From: DRGT01 sp035685445
GTDB taxonomy: Archaea > Thermoproteota > Nitrososphaeria > Nitrososphaerales > Nitrosopumilaceae
Assembly (NCBI GenBank): GCA_035685445.1
Contig: DASSAK010000081.1
Location: 1 to 22,889 of the forward strand
Direction: 5' to 3'
DNA: 22,889 nt
A program made the position numbers and the translations under genes. The notes beneath the pieces are model-generated. The model had not been told where the DNA came from, did no database searches, and worked only from the letters and a program-made list of their open reading frames with translations. This document shows, piece after piece, positions 1-7,459 of this stretch. The first letter of the stretch is position 1; the number at the start of each line of letters is the position of its first letter.

Positions 1-65
1 ACATCTTCACCAGATATGATTTCTTTTGGAAGAGATTGAAGATATTCTTCTATTTTCAATGCCAT
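1..65 (-). CDS. N-terminal fragment of an unidentified protein (cut by window edge)
   Basis: The reverse strand has an ATG at 65-63 followed by 21 open codons (MALKIEEYLQSLPKEIISGE and on) running off the left edge. It begins 20 bp after the stop codon of the UPF0147 gene on the same strand, so it is probably the next gene of that operon. The visible piece is amphipathic and has no signal peptide or recognisable motif. Too little is present to name a family. Confidence 0.6.
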   Translation of the reverse strand, partial: MALKIEEYLQSLPKEIISGED

Positions 66-85
66 GAGTAAATTAAATTGTAAAT

Positions 86-349
86 TTATTCCCTTATGCC
101 TTCAAGTTTTGAAACTGCCTGCCATAGAGTAACTCTAACAAAAGATGGCAAGTTAGGGTCCTGCGTAATATCATCTAATGCACTAATTGCATTTGCAGCC
201 CTTACAGATTTGGAATATTCCTTATCATGTAATTCAGTAATCAAATCGGTAATACTTTTTCTAATCATTTTTGGTGTTGAAGGATTTGTAACAACTTCCG
301 TTAACGTCTGAATTGCTTCTTGTAATTGATTTTGATTTTCTTCACCCAC
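86..349 (-). CDS. UPF0147 family protein
   Basis: An 87-residue, soluble, all-helical protein of the archaeal UPF0147 family, whose function is unknown. Recognition rests on the short length and on the repeated pattern of helices ending in prolines (around NPSTPKMIRKSI and DPNLPSFVRVTLWQA), typical of this conserved archaeal family. The start is GTG at 349-347, preceded 7 bases upstream by a Shine-Dalgarno-like GGTGAT. The gene is 36 bp downstream of the Rieske gene and probably co-transcribed with it. An AT-rich element around 371-380 lies about 27 bp upstream of the GTG and could act as a separate weak promoter. No active-site residues stand out; an adaptor or nucleic-acid-associated role is possible, but nothing in the sequence decides it. 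Confidence 0.85.
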   Translation of the reverse strand: MGEENQNQLQEAIQTLTEVVTNPSTPKMIRKSITDLITELHDKEYSKSVRAANAISALDDITQDPNLPSFVRVTLWQAVSKLEGIRE

Positions 350-385
350 TTTTTTATCACCAAACGGAATTAGTTTAATTTCCCA

Positions 386-694
386 TTACACCTCTATTAC
401 CACATCGTCAGATTCGACTACAACTTTGTAAGATTGTAAATTGTTAATTTTTGCTGGAAATTTTTCTAAATTACCTGTTTTACAATTAAATTGAGCACCA
501 TGCCAACCACATGTTACAATTGAACCATCAAGTTTACCTTCTGATAAACTAGCACCTGCATGTGTACAAGTATCATCTACAGCAAAATAATTCCCATCTA
601 TATTGACTAGAAGAATTTCTTTTCCATCCACAGAAACTTTGTGAAGCTTTCCATCTGATAGATCTGATACCTTTCCTGCTATTGCCCTGCTCAT
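386..694 (-). CDS. Rieske-type [2Fe-2S] ferredoxin
   Basis: A 102-residue single-domain Rieske protein with no signal peptide or membrane anchor, so a soluble cytoplasmic electron carrier is likely. The cluster ligands are the pair Cys43/His45 (CTHAGASL) and the pair Cys62/His65 (CGWHGAQF), giving the C-x-H...C-x-x-H signature of a cluster bound by two Cys and two His. The second box lacks the extra disulfide cysteine of respiratory Rieske subunits and resembles the ferredoxins of dioxygenase and nitrite-reductase small-subunit systems. No oxygenase or reductase partner is adjacent, so its redox partner is unknown. ATG start at 694, diverging from the acetyltransferase gene across 41 bp. Confidence 0.93.
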   Translation of the reverse strand: MSRAIAGKVSDLSDGKLHKVSVDGKEILLVNIDGNYFAVDDTCTHAGASLSEGKLDGSIVTCGWHGAQFNCKTGNLEKFPAKINNLQSYKVVVESDDVVIEV

Positions 695-735
695 ATGACA
701 TGATCTTTAACTATTCTTAATAATTTTTCTACTCA
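695..735. promoter_or_regulatory. Compact divergent promoter region between Rieske and GNAT genes
   Basis: This 41-bp gap must hold both start signals. Reading right, an AT-rich element (cttta, 705-709) lies about 28 bp before the TTG of the acetyltransferase. Reading left, ttaataat (717-724) lies about 27 bp before the Rieske ATG. The spacings fit archaeal TATA boxes with leaderless transcripts, and the two cores would be interleaved. Both elements are weak matches, so the call rests mainly on position. Confidence 0.35.
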
Positions 736-1545
736 TTGAATGTATCAAAAGTTACAAACAACGAAAAACAGGCAATATTAGAATTTTGCAAAAACACCTT
801 TTCTTGGGGTGACTATATCGGCGATATATGGAATTCATGGATTAAAGAAGGAAATTTTTTGGTGATTCATGATGCAGATATGCCTGTTGCAATATGTCAT
901 GTGGTAGTTTTCAAAGAAAAACATGTCTGGATTGAAGGAATTCGAGTGCGTGAAAATTACAGAAGAAAAGGATATGCTTCAAAACTTGTAAAAGAATCTG
1001 AGAAAATAGGAAAAGAGAGTGAATGTACCGCCTCATTCATGCTCGTTGAATCAACAAACAAGAAATCATTAGAGCTTGCTAAAAAATTAAACTATGACAA
1101 TTTTGAAACATGGAATTTTTATTCGCTAAAACCAAAAAAAATTAATTCTGCCTTAACAATCAAGTTTGCAAACTATGAACAAAAAATACCTTCCATAATT
1201 TTCTCATCAAATTTTCAATATGTAAATTCATGGAGATGGATTCCGTTAGACGACTCAACAAGAAACTTACTAATTAAACAAAATCGTATAATCTTTTTTG
1301 AAAACAATGATTCATCATGTGCTGTAGCAATATATTTTGATTCTAAACATTTTGATAAAACTCTTCTTGTAACACTTTATTCAGAGAAAATTGAAGGATT
1401 AAGTAATATCCTTTCATACATACAAAACTTTGCTTATGTCAAAAAATACAAACGAATTCAAATTCTTACAAAATTAAAATTACTACCAAAATTTTTTGGT
1501 TTGCAATATAGATTAAAATTTTATTTAATGAAGAAGAAAATTTAG
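736..1545 (+). CDS. GNAT family N-acetyltransferase with an extra C-terminal domain
   Basis: A 269-residue protein whose first ~130 residues have the GNAT fold. The acetyl-CoA pyrophosphate-binding motif A is visible as V-R-E-N-Y-R-R-K-G-Y-A at 71-81 (consensus R/Q-x-x-G-x-G/A), after a beta strand WIEGIRV, and the region around 100-118 fits motif B with a late Asn/Lys-rich turn (STNKKSLELAKKLNY). The remaining ~140 residues have no motif I recognise and are rich in Lys, Asn, Phe and Tyr. The start is TTG at 736; no in-frame ATG occurs before residue 49, which is inside the fold. The gene is monocistronic and meets the FAH gene tail to tail with 3 bp between stops. The substrate cannot be predicted. 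Confidence 0.8.
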   Translation: MNVSKVTNNEKQAILEFCKNTFSWGDYIGDIWNSWIKEGNFLVIHDADMPVAICHVVVFKEKHVWIEGIRVRENYRRKGYASKLVKESEKIGKESECTASFMLVESTNKKSLELAKKLNYDNFETWNFYSLKPKKINSALTIKFANYEQKIPSIIFSSNFQYVNSWRWIPLDDSTRNLLIKQNRIIFFENNDSSCAVAIYFDSKHFDKTLLVTLYSEKIEGLSNILSYIQNFAYVKKYKRIQILTKLKLLPKFFGLQYRLKFYLMKKKI

Positions 1546-1548
1546 CCA

Positions 1549-2409
1549 TCATACAAACTTTACAGTATTTTTTAAAGTACCAAGATTCTTAATCTCCATT
1601 TCAATTTGATCATCATCTTTTAGATATTCTAGATTAGGATTTTTTAGAACAACCCCTGAGGGGGTTCCTGTAGAAATAATGTCCCCTTTTTCTAATGTCA
1701 TGACTTGACTTAATTTTGAAGCAATTTCTGGAATTTTTAAAAACATTTTGCTTGTTGATGAATCCTGCCTTTTTTCACCGTTGACTTTAGTTATTAAATT
1801 GAGTTGATGTGGGTCTTCAATCTCGTCTGCTGTTGTTATCCATGGACCACATGGTGCAAATGTATCAAAACTTTTTGCTCTGCCGAACTGCTTATCACTA
1901 AACTGGATATCTCTGGCTGAAACATCGTTTAGGATCATGTATCCAAAAATAGCATTTTTAGCTTCACTTTCATCAATGTTTTTACAAGTTTTACCTATGA
2001 TAAATGCTAATTCTATCTCGTAATCCAGTTGCTTTACAAAACTAGGACAAATAATTTCTGAATTTGAACCACATAATGTTGTTCTAGGCTTGAATACTAT
2101 TACTGGATCTTTTGGTGCCTGCACGTTTTGTTCTTCTGCATGTTCTGGATAGTTGAAAGCCATACAAATGATTTTTGAAGGATTCGGAATTGGAGCTAAT
2201 AGTTTGAATTTTGATAAACTTTCTTTATATGGTAATCTTGGAATTTTATCTTTTATTTCTTCATACCACCCGTCAAACAAAAAATCCTTTATGCTTTGAG
2301 GTATTGGAACACCTGTTTCATAAGTTATTTCATCTTTTGTTGAAACCTGTCCATCTTTAACAAAACCATATGTTTCATTATTTGATTTAATCAATCGTGC
2401 AATTTTCAT
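1549..2409 (-). CDS. Fumarylacetoacetate hydrolase (FAH) family protein
   Basis: A 286-residue soluble enzyme of the FAH superfamily, which cleaves or decarboxylates small acyl-pyruvate-type acids using Mg2+ or Mn2+. Visible family signatures are the substrate-lid segment CMAFNYPEHAEE (82-93), FKPRTTLCG (106-114), the metal ligands Glu131 and Glu133 in DYEIELAF, Asp162 in LNDVSARD, and the closing TGTPSGV (248-253). The length fits the FAHD1/5-oxopent-3-ene-tricarboxylate decarboxylase group. Known activities include acylpyruvase, oxaloacetate decarboxylase and hydroxymuconate-type isomerase; sequence alone does not choose between them. It is the last gene of the rpoN-to-FAH string, starting 6 bp after the gltX stop with an AAGTGA-like ribosome site. 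No neighbouring aromatic-catabolism genes are seen, so a housekeeping role in alpha-keto-acid clean-up is more likely. Confidence 0.9.
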   Translation of the reverse strand: MKIARLIKSNNETYGFVKDGQVSTKDEITYETGVPIPQSIKDFLFDGWYEEIKDKIPRLPYKESLSKFKLLAPIPNPSKIICMAFNYPEHAEEQNVQAPKDPVIVFKPRTTLCGSNSEIICPSFVKQLDYEIELAFIIGKTCKNIDESEAKNAIFGYMILNDVSARDIQFSDKQFGRAKSFDTFAPCGPWITTADEIEDPHQLNLITKVNGEKRQDSSTSKMFLKIPEIASKLSQVMTLEKGDIISTGTPSGVVLKNPNLEYLKDDDQIEMEIKNLGTLKNTVKFV

Positions 2410-2415
2410 TTTAAT

Positions 2416-4125
2416 TCACTTGTGGGTAAATATTGCTTGATTTTGTGAATCTTTTCTACAATATCCAAATTTGACAAATTGTATTTCAGCACCTTCTGAT
2501 AATTCTAAAAAGTATGGTTCTGTCCAAACTGTAAGATCCTCTAAACTATCTTGATTAAATTCATCATTAATGAATAATTGTTTTGGAATTAGAATTTTTA
2601 ATTCATGTGAATTTTTTTGTGGTATCCATTGAAATTTTGGAAAATCAACATTCATGTCATCATCAATATATCCTCCTTCTAATTCATGATTGCTTTTTGT
2701 AATAGTGATGTTTCCTAAACCCATTAATCTAATATTGCTTCCAGTACCTAGGGTAGACGCATCTTCAGATGAAATATACAAATTTTCATCAATCTCAATT
2801 TTTCTTTTTCCCAAATCTTTTGTTGGATGATTTGGTAATTCAATAATTGATGAAGGTAATTTTTTTACGACTAACTTTTTTGGATTTTTGACCATGTATA
2901 ATCTAATACTGTTTCCATCAACAATTTTTCGATTAAAAGATTCTAGTGCATCAAAAGGTGCAAGTGTATCTGCTTTTGTGAATCCTAAAGAAAGAATGAA
3001 TTTTCTAACCGCCTCAGGAGTTATTCCCCTCCTTTTTAGTGACTCTAGTGTAGGTAGTCTAGGATCATCATACCATGAGATTTTACCCTCCTCAATCAAC
3101 GGTTTTAGTATGCGTTTTGAAACCGGCATTCCTTTAAATTCTAGCCTCGAAAATTCTAACATTTTTGGTTTTCTCATTTTTAATGCATCAAGAATGGCAT
3201 AATACAACTCATTTCTCAGTTCATATTCTTTTGATCTAAATGCATGAGATACTCCATCAACGCTATCCTCAATCGCTACTGCAAAATCATAGCTTGGCCA
3301 AACTCTATACTTATCTCCAACTAGTGGATGTTTTGCTTCAATGACTCTAAATAAAATTGGATCTCTCATAACAGTATTCTCTGATTTCATATCTCCACGA
3401 AACCGAACAATAGCTTCACCTTGTTTGTATTTTTCAAACATTTTTTTCCATCTTTCATTATTTTGATTTTGATCAGCCATGCTGCATTTGCATGCTTTCA
3501 TTTCTCTTCTGTTTTTACTAATATCGTCACGTTTACATGTACAAATGTAAGCATTTCCAGAATTTATCATCTCTAAGCCTTTTTCATATAATAATTCCAT
3601 GTCGTCTGAAGTATTTTTTATAATGTCATATTGAATTCCAAGCCATTCTAGACCGACTTTTATTGCCGCATAATACTCCATTCTTTCATTTTCTGGATTT
3701 GTGTCATCCATTCTTAGAATTTTTTTACCACCATACATGTTTACATACTCTTCATTGATTATGGCTGCCTTTGCATGACCTATATGTGGATAACCATTTG
3801 GTTCTGGAGGAAATCTGGTAATTACTTTGCCTTTTTCAGCTCCTTCAAGCGGGGGTAACCCTTCTCTTTCCTCATGTTTTTCTTTTGGTGAAAGGAGTTC
3901 TGGAAAATTATTTTCAATTTCTGATTTTTGTTCTGTAAGAGAAATTTTGTTTACATCGTTTACAATTGGAGTGATTTCAGAAGTTATTTCCTTAACCTTC
4001 GAGCGAAGTTCTGGCTTCGTCCCCAAAATTTTTGATAAAACAATTTTGTCCTTTGTTTGACCATCATGTTCAAATGCATTTTGTAATGCTATCTTCCTTA
4101 TCTTCTTCCTTATTTCGTCATCCAA
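2416..4125 (-). CDS. gltX: Glutamyl-tRNA synthetase, archaeal type
   Basis: A 569-residue class I aminoacyl-tRNA synthetase that charges tRNA-Glu, and probably tRNA-Gln for later amidation, as is usual in archaea lacking GlnRS. The HIGH signature is P-H-I-G-H at 113-117 within FPPEPNGYPHIGHAKAA, and the KMSKS loop appears as M-P-V-S-K-R at 333-338. Between them, CTC (195-197) and CKC (212-214) form a paired C-x-C cluster typical of the zinc site in archaeal GluRS. The C-terminal half is the beta-barrel anticodon-binding domain shared with eukaryotic GluRS/GlnRS, while the ~100-residue N-terminal helical extension matches archaeal enzymes. The start is TTG at 4125, 1 bp after the prenyl synthase stop, and is supported by AAAGGAGT 8 bases upstream. 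Confidence 0.97.
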   Translation of the reverse strand: MDDEIRKKIRKIALQNAFEHDGQTKDKIVLSKILGTKPELRSKVKEITSEITPIVNDVNKISLTEQKSEIENNFPELLSPKEKHEEREGLPPLEGAEKGKVITRFPPEPNGYPHIGHAKAAIINEEYVNMYGGKKILRMDDTNPENERMEYYAAIKVGLEWLGIQYDIIKNTSDDMELLYEKGLEMINSGNAYICTCKRDDISKNRREMKACKCSMADQNQNNERWKKMFEKYKQGEAIVRFRGDMKSENTVMRDPILFRVIEAKHPLVGDKYRVWPSYDFAVAIEDSVDGVSHAFRSKEYELRNELYYAILDALKMRKPKMLEFSRLEFKGMPVSKRILKPLIEEGKISWYDDPRLPTLESLKRRGITPEAVRKFILSLGFTKADTLAPFDALESFNRKIVDGNSIRLYMVKNPKKLVVKKLPSSIIELPNHPTKDLGKRKIEIDENLYISSEDASTLGTGSNIRLMGLGNITITKSNHELEGGYIDDDMNVDFPKFQWIPQKNSHELKILIPKQLFINDEFNQDSLEDLTVWTEPYFLELSEGAEIQFVKFGYCRKDSQNQAIFTHK

Positions 4126-4126
4126 A

Positions 4127-5104
4127 TTACAGACTCCTTTTTACAACAAAATCTAGAAGTGAAATTAACTCATTTTTGCTAGGTCCAGAATAGGAATTTA
4201 ATGATTTTTTGGCTTTTTCAGCATATTGAAATGCTTGATTACGCACGGATTTTTCTATTCCCAGAGATTTAATAATTTTTACAGCAGTTTCAATATCTTT
4301 TCTTTTTGCTTTTTGATTTCCAAATGCATGAAGAACGCTTTTTCGATCTTTTCCTTTTGCTTTTTTTATTGCAAGTAAAATTGGTAAAGATTTTTTACCT
4401 TCACGCAAATCGTTTCCTACTGGCTTTTTTGTGATTTTTGGATCTCCCATAACTCCAATTAGATCATCGGTAATTTGAAAAGCAATTCCAAGATTTTTTC
4501 CAAATGAAGAAAGATTTGTAATATCTTTATTTTTTGATTTAGCACAAATTGCTCCCATTGAACATGATACATCAAACAACGCTGCAGTTTTTTTGCTAAT
4601 CATTTCAATGTAATCATTTTGAGTTGGAATTTTTTTACTTTCTGCCATTTTTATATCCAAAAGCTGTCCTTCACACACATCTACACAGGCTTTAGCTAAT
4701 CTTGAAACTAACTCTGTGGTAGATTTTGATGGTAACTTTGAATTTGATATTACCTGATATGCTTTAGAAAATAAAACATCTCCAGCTAAAATTGCTATAG
4801 GCATTCCAAATTTTTTATGCGTAGTTGGAACTCCATGTCGAATTTCATCATTATCCATAATATCATCATGCACCAATGTAAAATTGTGAACCATTTCAAC
4901 TGCTGCGGCAGCCGACATAGCATCTTTGTTTTTTCCACCTAACACTTGGCAACTTTTTAAAACCATGTATGGCCGTAGTCTCTTTCCACCATTAACAATA
5001 AGATGTGCTGCAGCCTTGTAAAGCTGTTCTGGATTGCCTTTCATTTGTGAATAAAGAAAATGATTTACAATTTTTGCAGTTTTTTTAAGTTGCGAGGAAT
5101 TCAT
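4127..5104 (-). CDS. Geranylgeranyl diphosphate synthase (polyprenyl synthetase)
   Basis: A trans-prenyltransferase that adds IPP units to DMAPP to build the C20 chain of archaeal ether lipids. The first Asp-rich motif is H-D-D-I-M-D (Asp80, Asp81, Asp84) and the second is T-D-D-L-I-G (Asp213, Asp214). Phe75, five residues before the first Asp, is the bulky aromatic that limits chain length to C20 in this family. NGGKRLRP (38-45) binds the diphosphate of IPP. I place the start at the ATG at 5104, giving 325 residues: it forms a TAATG overlap with the isomerase stop and has GGAGGT 10 bases upstream. A TTG at 5122 would add six residues but would sit on top of that ribosome site. The position between idi and gltX supports a role in lipid synthesis. 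Confidence 0.93.
   Translation of the reverse strand: MNSSQLKKTAKIVNHFLYSQMKGNPEQLYKAAAHLIVNGGKRLRPYMVLKSCQVLGGKNKDAMSAAAAVEMVHNFTLVHDDIMDNDEIRHGVPTTHKKFGMPIAILAGDVLFSKAYQVISNSKLPSKSTTELVSRLAKACVDVCEGQLLDIKMAESKKIPTQNDYIEMISKKTAALFDVSCSMGAICAKSKNKDITNLSSFGKNLGIAFQITDDLIGVMGDPKITKKPVGNDLREGKKSLPILLAIKKAKGKDRKSVLHAFGNQKAKRKDIETAVKIIKSLGIEKSVRNQAFQYAEKAKKSLNSYSGPSKNELISLLDFVVKRSL
4133..4140 (-). promoter_or_regulatory. Shine-Dalgarno site fixing the TTG start of gltX
   Basis: On the reverse strand AAAGGAGT ends 8 bases before the TTG at 4125. It lies inside the last codons of the prenyl synthase gene, and its core GGAG pairs with the archaeal 16S 3' end. No in-frame ATG is close by, so this site supports the unusual start. 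Confidence 0.7.
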
Positions 5105-5742
5105 TAATTTACTAACCTCCAATTTTTATCAGGAAAATAATATTTGATTGATTTCTCTAATGATTTTCTTATGTCAAACTCTATCCAAGAATCAAGTGTT
5201 GTTTTATATTTTTCAAGCATTGATTTTTTTGAAGATGGTAGCAAAAATAACGCAATCAACATCCAAGGACAGTAAATCTGTGAATTTTTTTCTAAATCAT
5301 GTTTTAATTCCCTAGCAGAAATTGCTTTAACCTCACTAATTTCCTCATCAGCCACCTTGAAACTAGTCAAATCATCAATGATTCCTATCAAGGTACCACA
5401 TATCTCATTTTCTGAGCCTATATCCTTGTATAGAACATGGTATTCAAACTTCATCAAATAATCCATTTCACATTGAAATCCTAATTCTTCTGGCATTCGC
5501 CTTTTAGCCGATGTTACAAAGGTTTCATTTTCTCTAGGATGACTTGCAAATGTTCCATCCCAATCTCCAGGCCAAAGCATTTTACTTAAACTTCTTCTAG
5601 TAAGAATCAGCCTTCCCTCTTTGTCAAACAAAAGTGCAGTAAATGCACGATGTAATTTTCCATTTGGAAGATGACACTTTACTTTTTCCTCTAATCCTAT
5701 CTTGTTATCATTTTTATCAACAAGAATAACATATTCTACCAT
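5104..5742 (-). CDS. idi: Type 1 isopentenyl-diphosphate isomerase (Nudix), catalytic Cys replaced by Ala
   Basis: A 212-residue Nudix-fold protein that should interconvert IPP and DMAPP. Aligned by eye with the E. coli enzyme, the metal ligands are all kept: His24, His31, His68, Glu111 and Glu113 (in SENEIC). The Nudix helix (EELG at 85-88), Tyr101 and the C-terminal CPWM tryptophan are also present. The family's essential cysteine (E. coli Cys67 in N-S-V-C-G-H-P) is Ala66 here, in G-T-F-A-S-H-P, confirmed by the GCA codon at 5547-5545. Placement between isopentenyl phosphate kinase and GGPP synthase argues strongly for isomerase function, so this may be a cysteine-independent variant, or a different Nudix activity on prenyl diphosphates. 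ATG start at 5742, one base after the kinase stop. Confidence 0.88.
   Translation of the reverse strand: MVEYVILVDKNDNKIGLEEKVKCHLPNGKLHRAFTALLFDKEGRLILTRRSLSKMLWPGDWDGTFASHPRENETFVTSAKRRMPEELGFQCEMDYLMKFEYHVLYKDIGSENEICGTLIGIIDDLTSFKVADEEISEVKAISARELKHDLEKNSQIYCPWMLIALFLLPSSKKSMLEKYKTTLDSWIEFDIRKSLEKSIKYYFPDKNWRLVN
5115..5120 (-). promoter_or_regulatory. Shine-Dalgarno site for the prenyl synthase
   Basis: GGAGGT on the reverse strand lies 10 bases before the ATG at 5104, within the end of the isomerase gene. It is the best ribosome site in the operon. It argues for the ATG start and against the TTG at 5122, which overlaps it. Confidence 0.65.
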
Positions 5743-5743
5743 T

Positions 5744-6487
5744 TTATTTTCCCTTAAACAATGTCCCGTGAAATTTTTTTCTTTTCACAGCATCAACAAT
5801 TCTTTCAGGTTTATTACCATTTACAAAAAATACATTTATTCCATTTTTCGATATTTGTGTAGATTCATCCACTTTCCGTTTCATTCCACCAGTAACATCT
5901 TTTGTTGATTTTGTAATTGATGGTTTTTCACCTTTTAATTCATGAATTAGTTTTTTTGATTTAAGATCAGTATATAATCCATCTACATTTAAAACAAAAA
6001 TACATAATCTTGGTTTTAGAATTTTTGCTAATATTGTCATAATTTTGTCTCCCGATAGTATGTAGGATTTATTTTTTCCAAACCATAATGCATCCCCAAA
6101 TGTTATTGGAATAAATCCCACTTTTGCAATTTTTTCAATCTCTTTTACTTTTTTGATAATGGGTTTGCTCCTAAAAATAAAATCAGTAGGTGGTAAGGAG
6201 TAAGGATTTAACTTATTTTTTAAGAATGAGTTTAGAATAATTTTGTTTAATTCTATCATTGAATTTTTTACTATTGCCACACCATGCATGTTATACTTGG
6301 CTGGTTTTGTGTGCATGCCATATTTTACTGACCAATAATGTCCAAATGATCCTCCACCATGTACGATTACCATGGATTCATCAATTTTTTTTAATTCATG
6401 CACAATTTTATCAATTAATTTTTTTCTTGCTAATAGGGGTTTTTCCTTATTTGTAATAATTGAACCTCCAAACTTGATAAGAATCAT
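5744..6487 (-). CDS. ipk: Isopentenyl phosphate kinase
   Basis: A 247-residue kinase of the amino acid kinase superfamily that phosphorylates isopentenyl phosphate to IPP, the final step of the archaeal variants of the mevalonate pathway. The N-terminal Lys5 and GGS (7-9) form the phosphate-binding strand-loop, and GGGSFGH ending at His50 contains the catalytic histidine that marks this family (His50 in Thermoplasma, His60 in Methanocaldococcus). The SGDKIM and VLNVDGLYTD segments and the following lysine-rich loop complete the nucleotide site. The length is normal. The ATG at 6487 follows the mevalonate kinase stop by 24 bp, the widest gap in this operon, and no clear ribosome site is seen. 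Neighbours on both sides belong to the same pathway. Confidence 0.95.
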   Translation of the reverse strand: MILIKFGGSIITNKEKPLLARKKLIDKIVHELKKIDESMVIVHGGGSFGHYWSVKYGMHTKPAKYNMHGVAIVKNSMIELNKIILNSFLKNKLNPYSLPPTDFIFRSKPIIKKVKEIEKIAKVGFIPITFGDALWFGKNKSYILSGDKIMTILAKILKPRLCIFVLNVDGLYTDLKSKKLIHELKGEKPSITKSTKDVTGGMKRKVDESTQISKNGINVFFVNGNKPERIVDAVKRKKFHGTLFKGK

Positions 6488-6511
6488 GGTTGATTTGACA
6501 GAAAAAGGTAG

Positions 6512-7459
6512 TTAAAAAGTATCTAATCCTTTTGAATCAATATTCACTGTAAAGCATTCGTAATTTTCCCCCTTTAGGTCATTAATAGTTCCATCCAACT
6601 TGGTTGAATCAGTTAGAGCTATAATACATCCACCATCGCCTGCACCAGTAATTTTTGCTCCATAGGACTTATTTTCTGCTAACATAATCATTTTACGAAT
6701 ATTCTCATTTGAAACTCCAATTTGTTCTAAATAATCTTGATTCTGTGACATGCTCTTTCCAATTGTTTCAAGATCATTTTTCTTTAATGCCTCCTTAATT
6801 TTTAAAATTAAATCTTCTTCTTTTTTGCATAACGACAAAAATTTTTCTTCATTATTTTCTTTGAATTTCTTCACTCTAGTAACTGTTACATTCGTAGAAT
6901 GAGTTTGACCAGAATTTGAAATTACGAGAGTAAAATCATTTGGCGAATCAATTTTTTCAAAACCTCCATTTTTATCATATTCAATCACTCCGCCATATGT
7001 ACACACAGTACAATCTGCTCCCGATGTTTCCTTGAAAATTGTTTGCTCTGCTTTTATTGCAAGCTCGATGATTTCTTCTTTGGAAAGTTTTGCAAATAGA
7101 TTTGAAATAGATGCTGCACCAGCAACACAACAGGCGGAAGATGATCCTAACCCAACACCTGAAGGGATTTCAGATTCTATTGTTATGCTTATACCTCCAG
7201 CAGAATTAAATTTTTGAAGCATTTCTCTTGCTATATAAAAAAATGGCTTTAATGGAGAATCAATTTTTTCCACTGGTTTAGAAATTGATGCCTCAAGTTC
7301 CCCTAAATCTGATTTTATTGAAATTTTATTCTCGTTAATTTTTGATGAAGTAACTATAACTCTTCTATTAATTGCAGCAAGTATTGCTTTTATTCCATAT
7401 ACAACAAAATGTTCCCCAAACAGGATAACCTTTCCTGGAGCAGATGCTTTAGAAGTCAA
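6512..7459 (-). CDS. mvk: Mevalonate kinase (GHMP kinase)
   Basis: A 315-residue GHMP kinase converting mevalonate to mevalonate 5-phosphate. Motif 1 is P-G-K-V-I-L-F-G-E-H (8-17). Motif 2, the phosphate loop, is G-V-G-L-G-S-S-S-A (101-109). The catalytic Asp149 is in SGADC, and motif 3 is K-I-T-G-A-G-D-G-G-C near the C-terminus. The start is TTG at 7459, which overlaps the preceding Memo-family gene's TGA as TTGA, the TTG equivalent of an ATGA coupling; it gives the standard N-terminus with PGK at residues 8-10. No phosphomevalonate kinase or decarboxylase follows. With isopentenyl phosphate kinase next, this fits the archaeal branch in which phosphomevalonate is dehydrated and decarboxylated by enzymes encoded elsewhere. 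Confidence 0.96.
   Translation of the reverse strand: MTSKASAPGKVILFGEHFVVYGIKAILAAINRRVIVTSSKINENKISIKSDLGELEASISKPVEKIDSPLKPFFYIAREMLQKFNSAGGISITIESEIPSGVGLGSSSACCVAGAASISNLFAKLSKEEIIELAIKAEQTIFKETSGADCTVCTYGGVIEYDKNGGFEKIDSPNDFTLVISNSGQTHSTNVTVTRVKKFKENNEEKFLSLCKKEEDLILKIKEALKKNDLETIGKSMSQNQDYLEQIGVSNENIRKMIMLAENKSYGAKITGAGDGGCIIALTDSTKLDGTINDLKGENYECFTVNIDSKGLDTF

Noticed and set aside
5104..5122. TTG at 5122 as the start of GGPP synthase
   Set aside because: The TTG lies on the GGAGGT ribosome site that serves the ATG at 5104, which also forms a TAATG coupling with the previous stop. The ATG is the better start.
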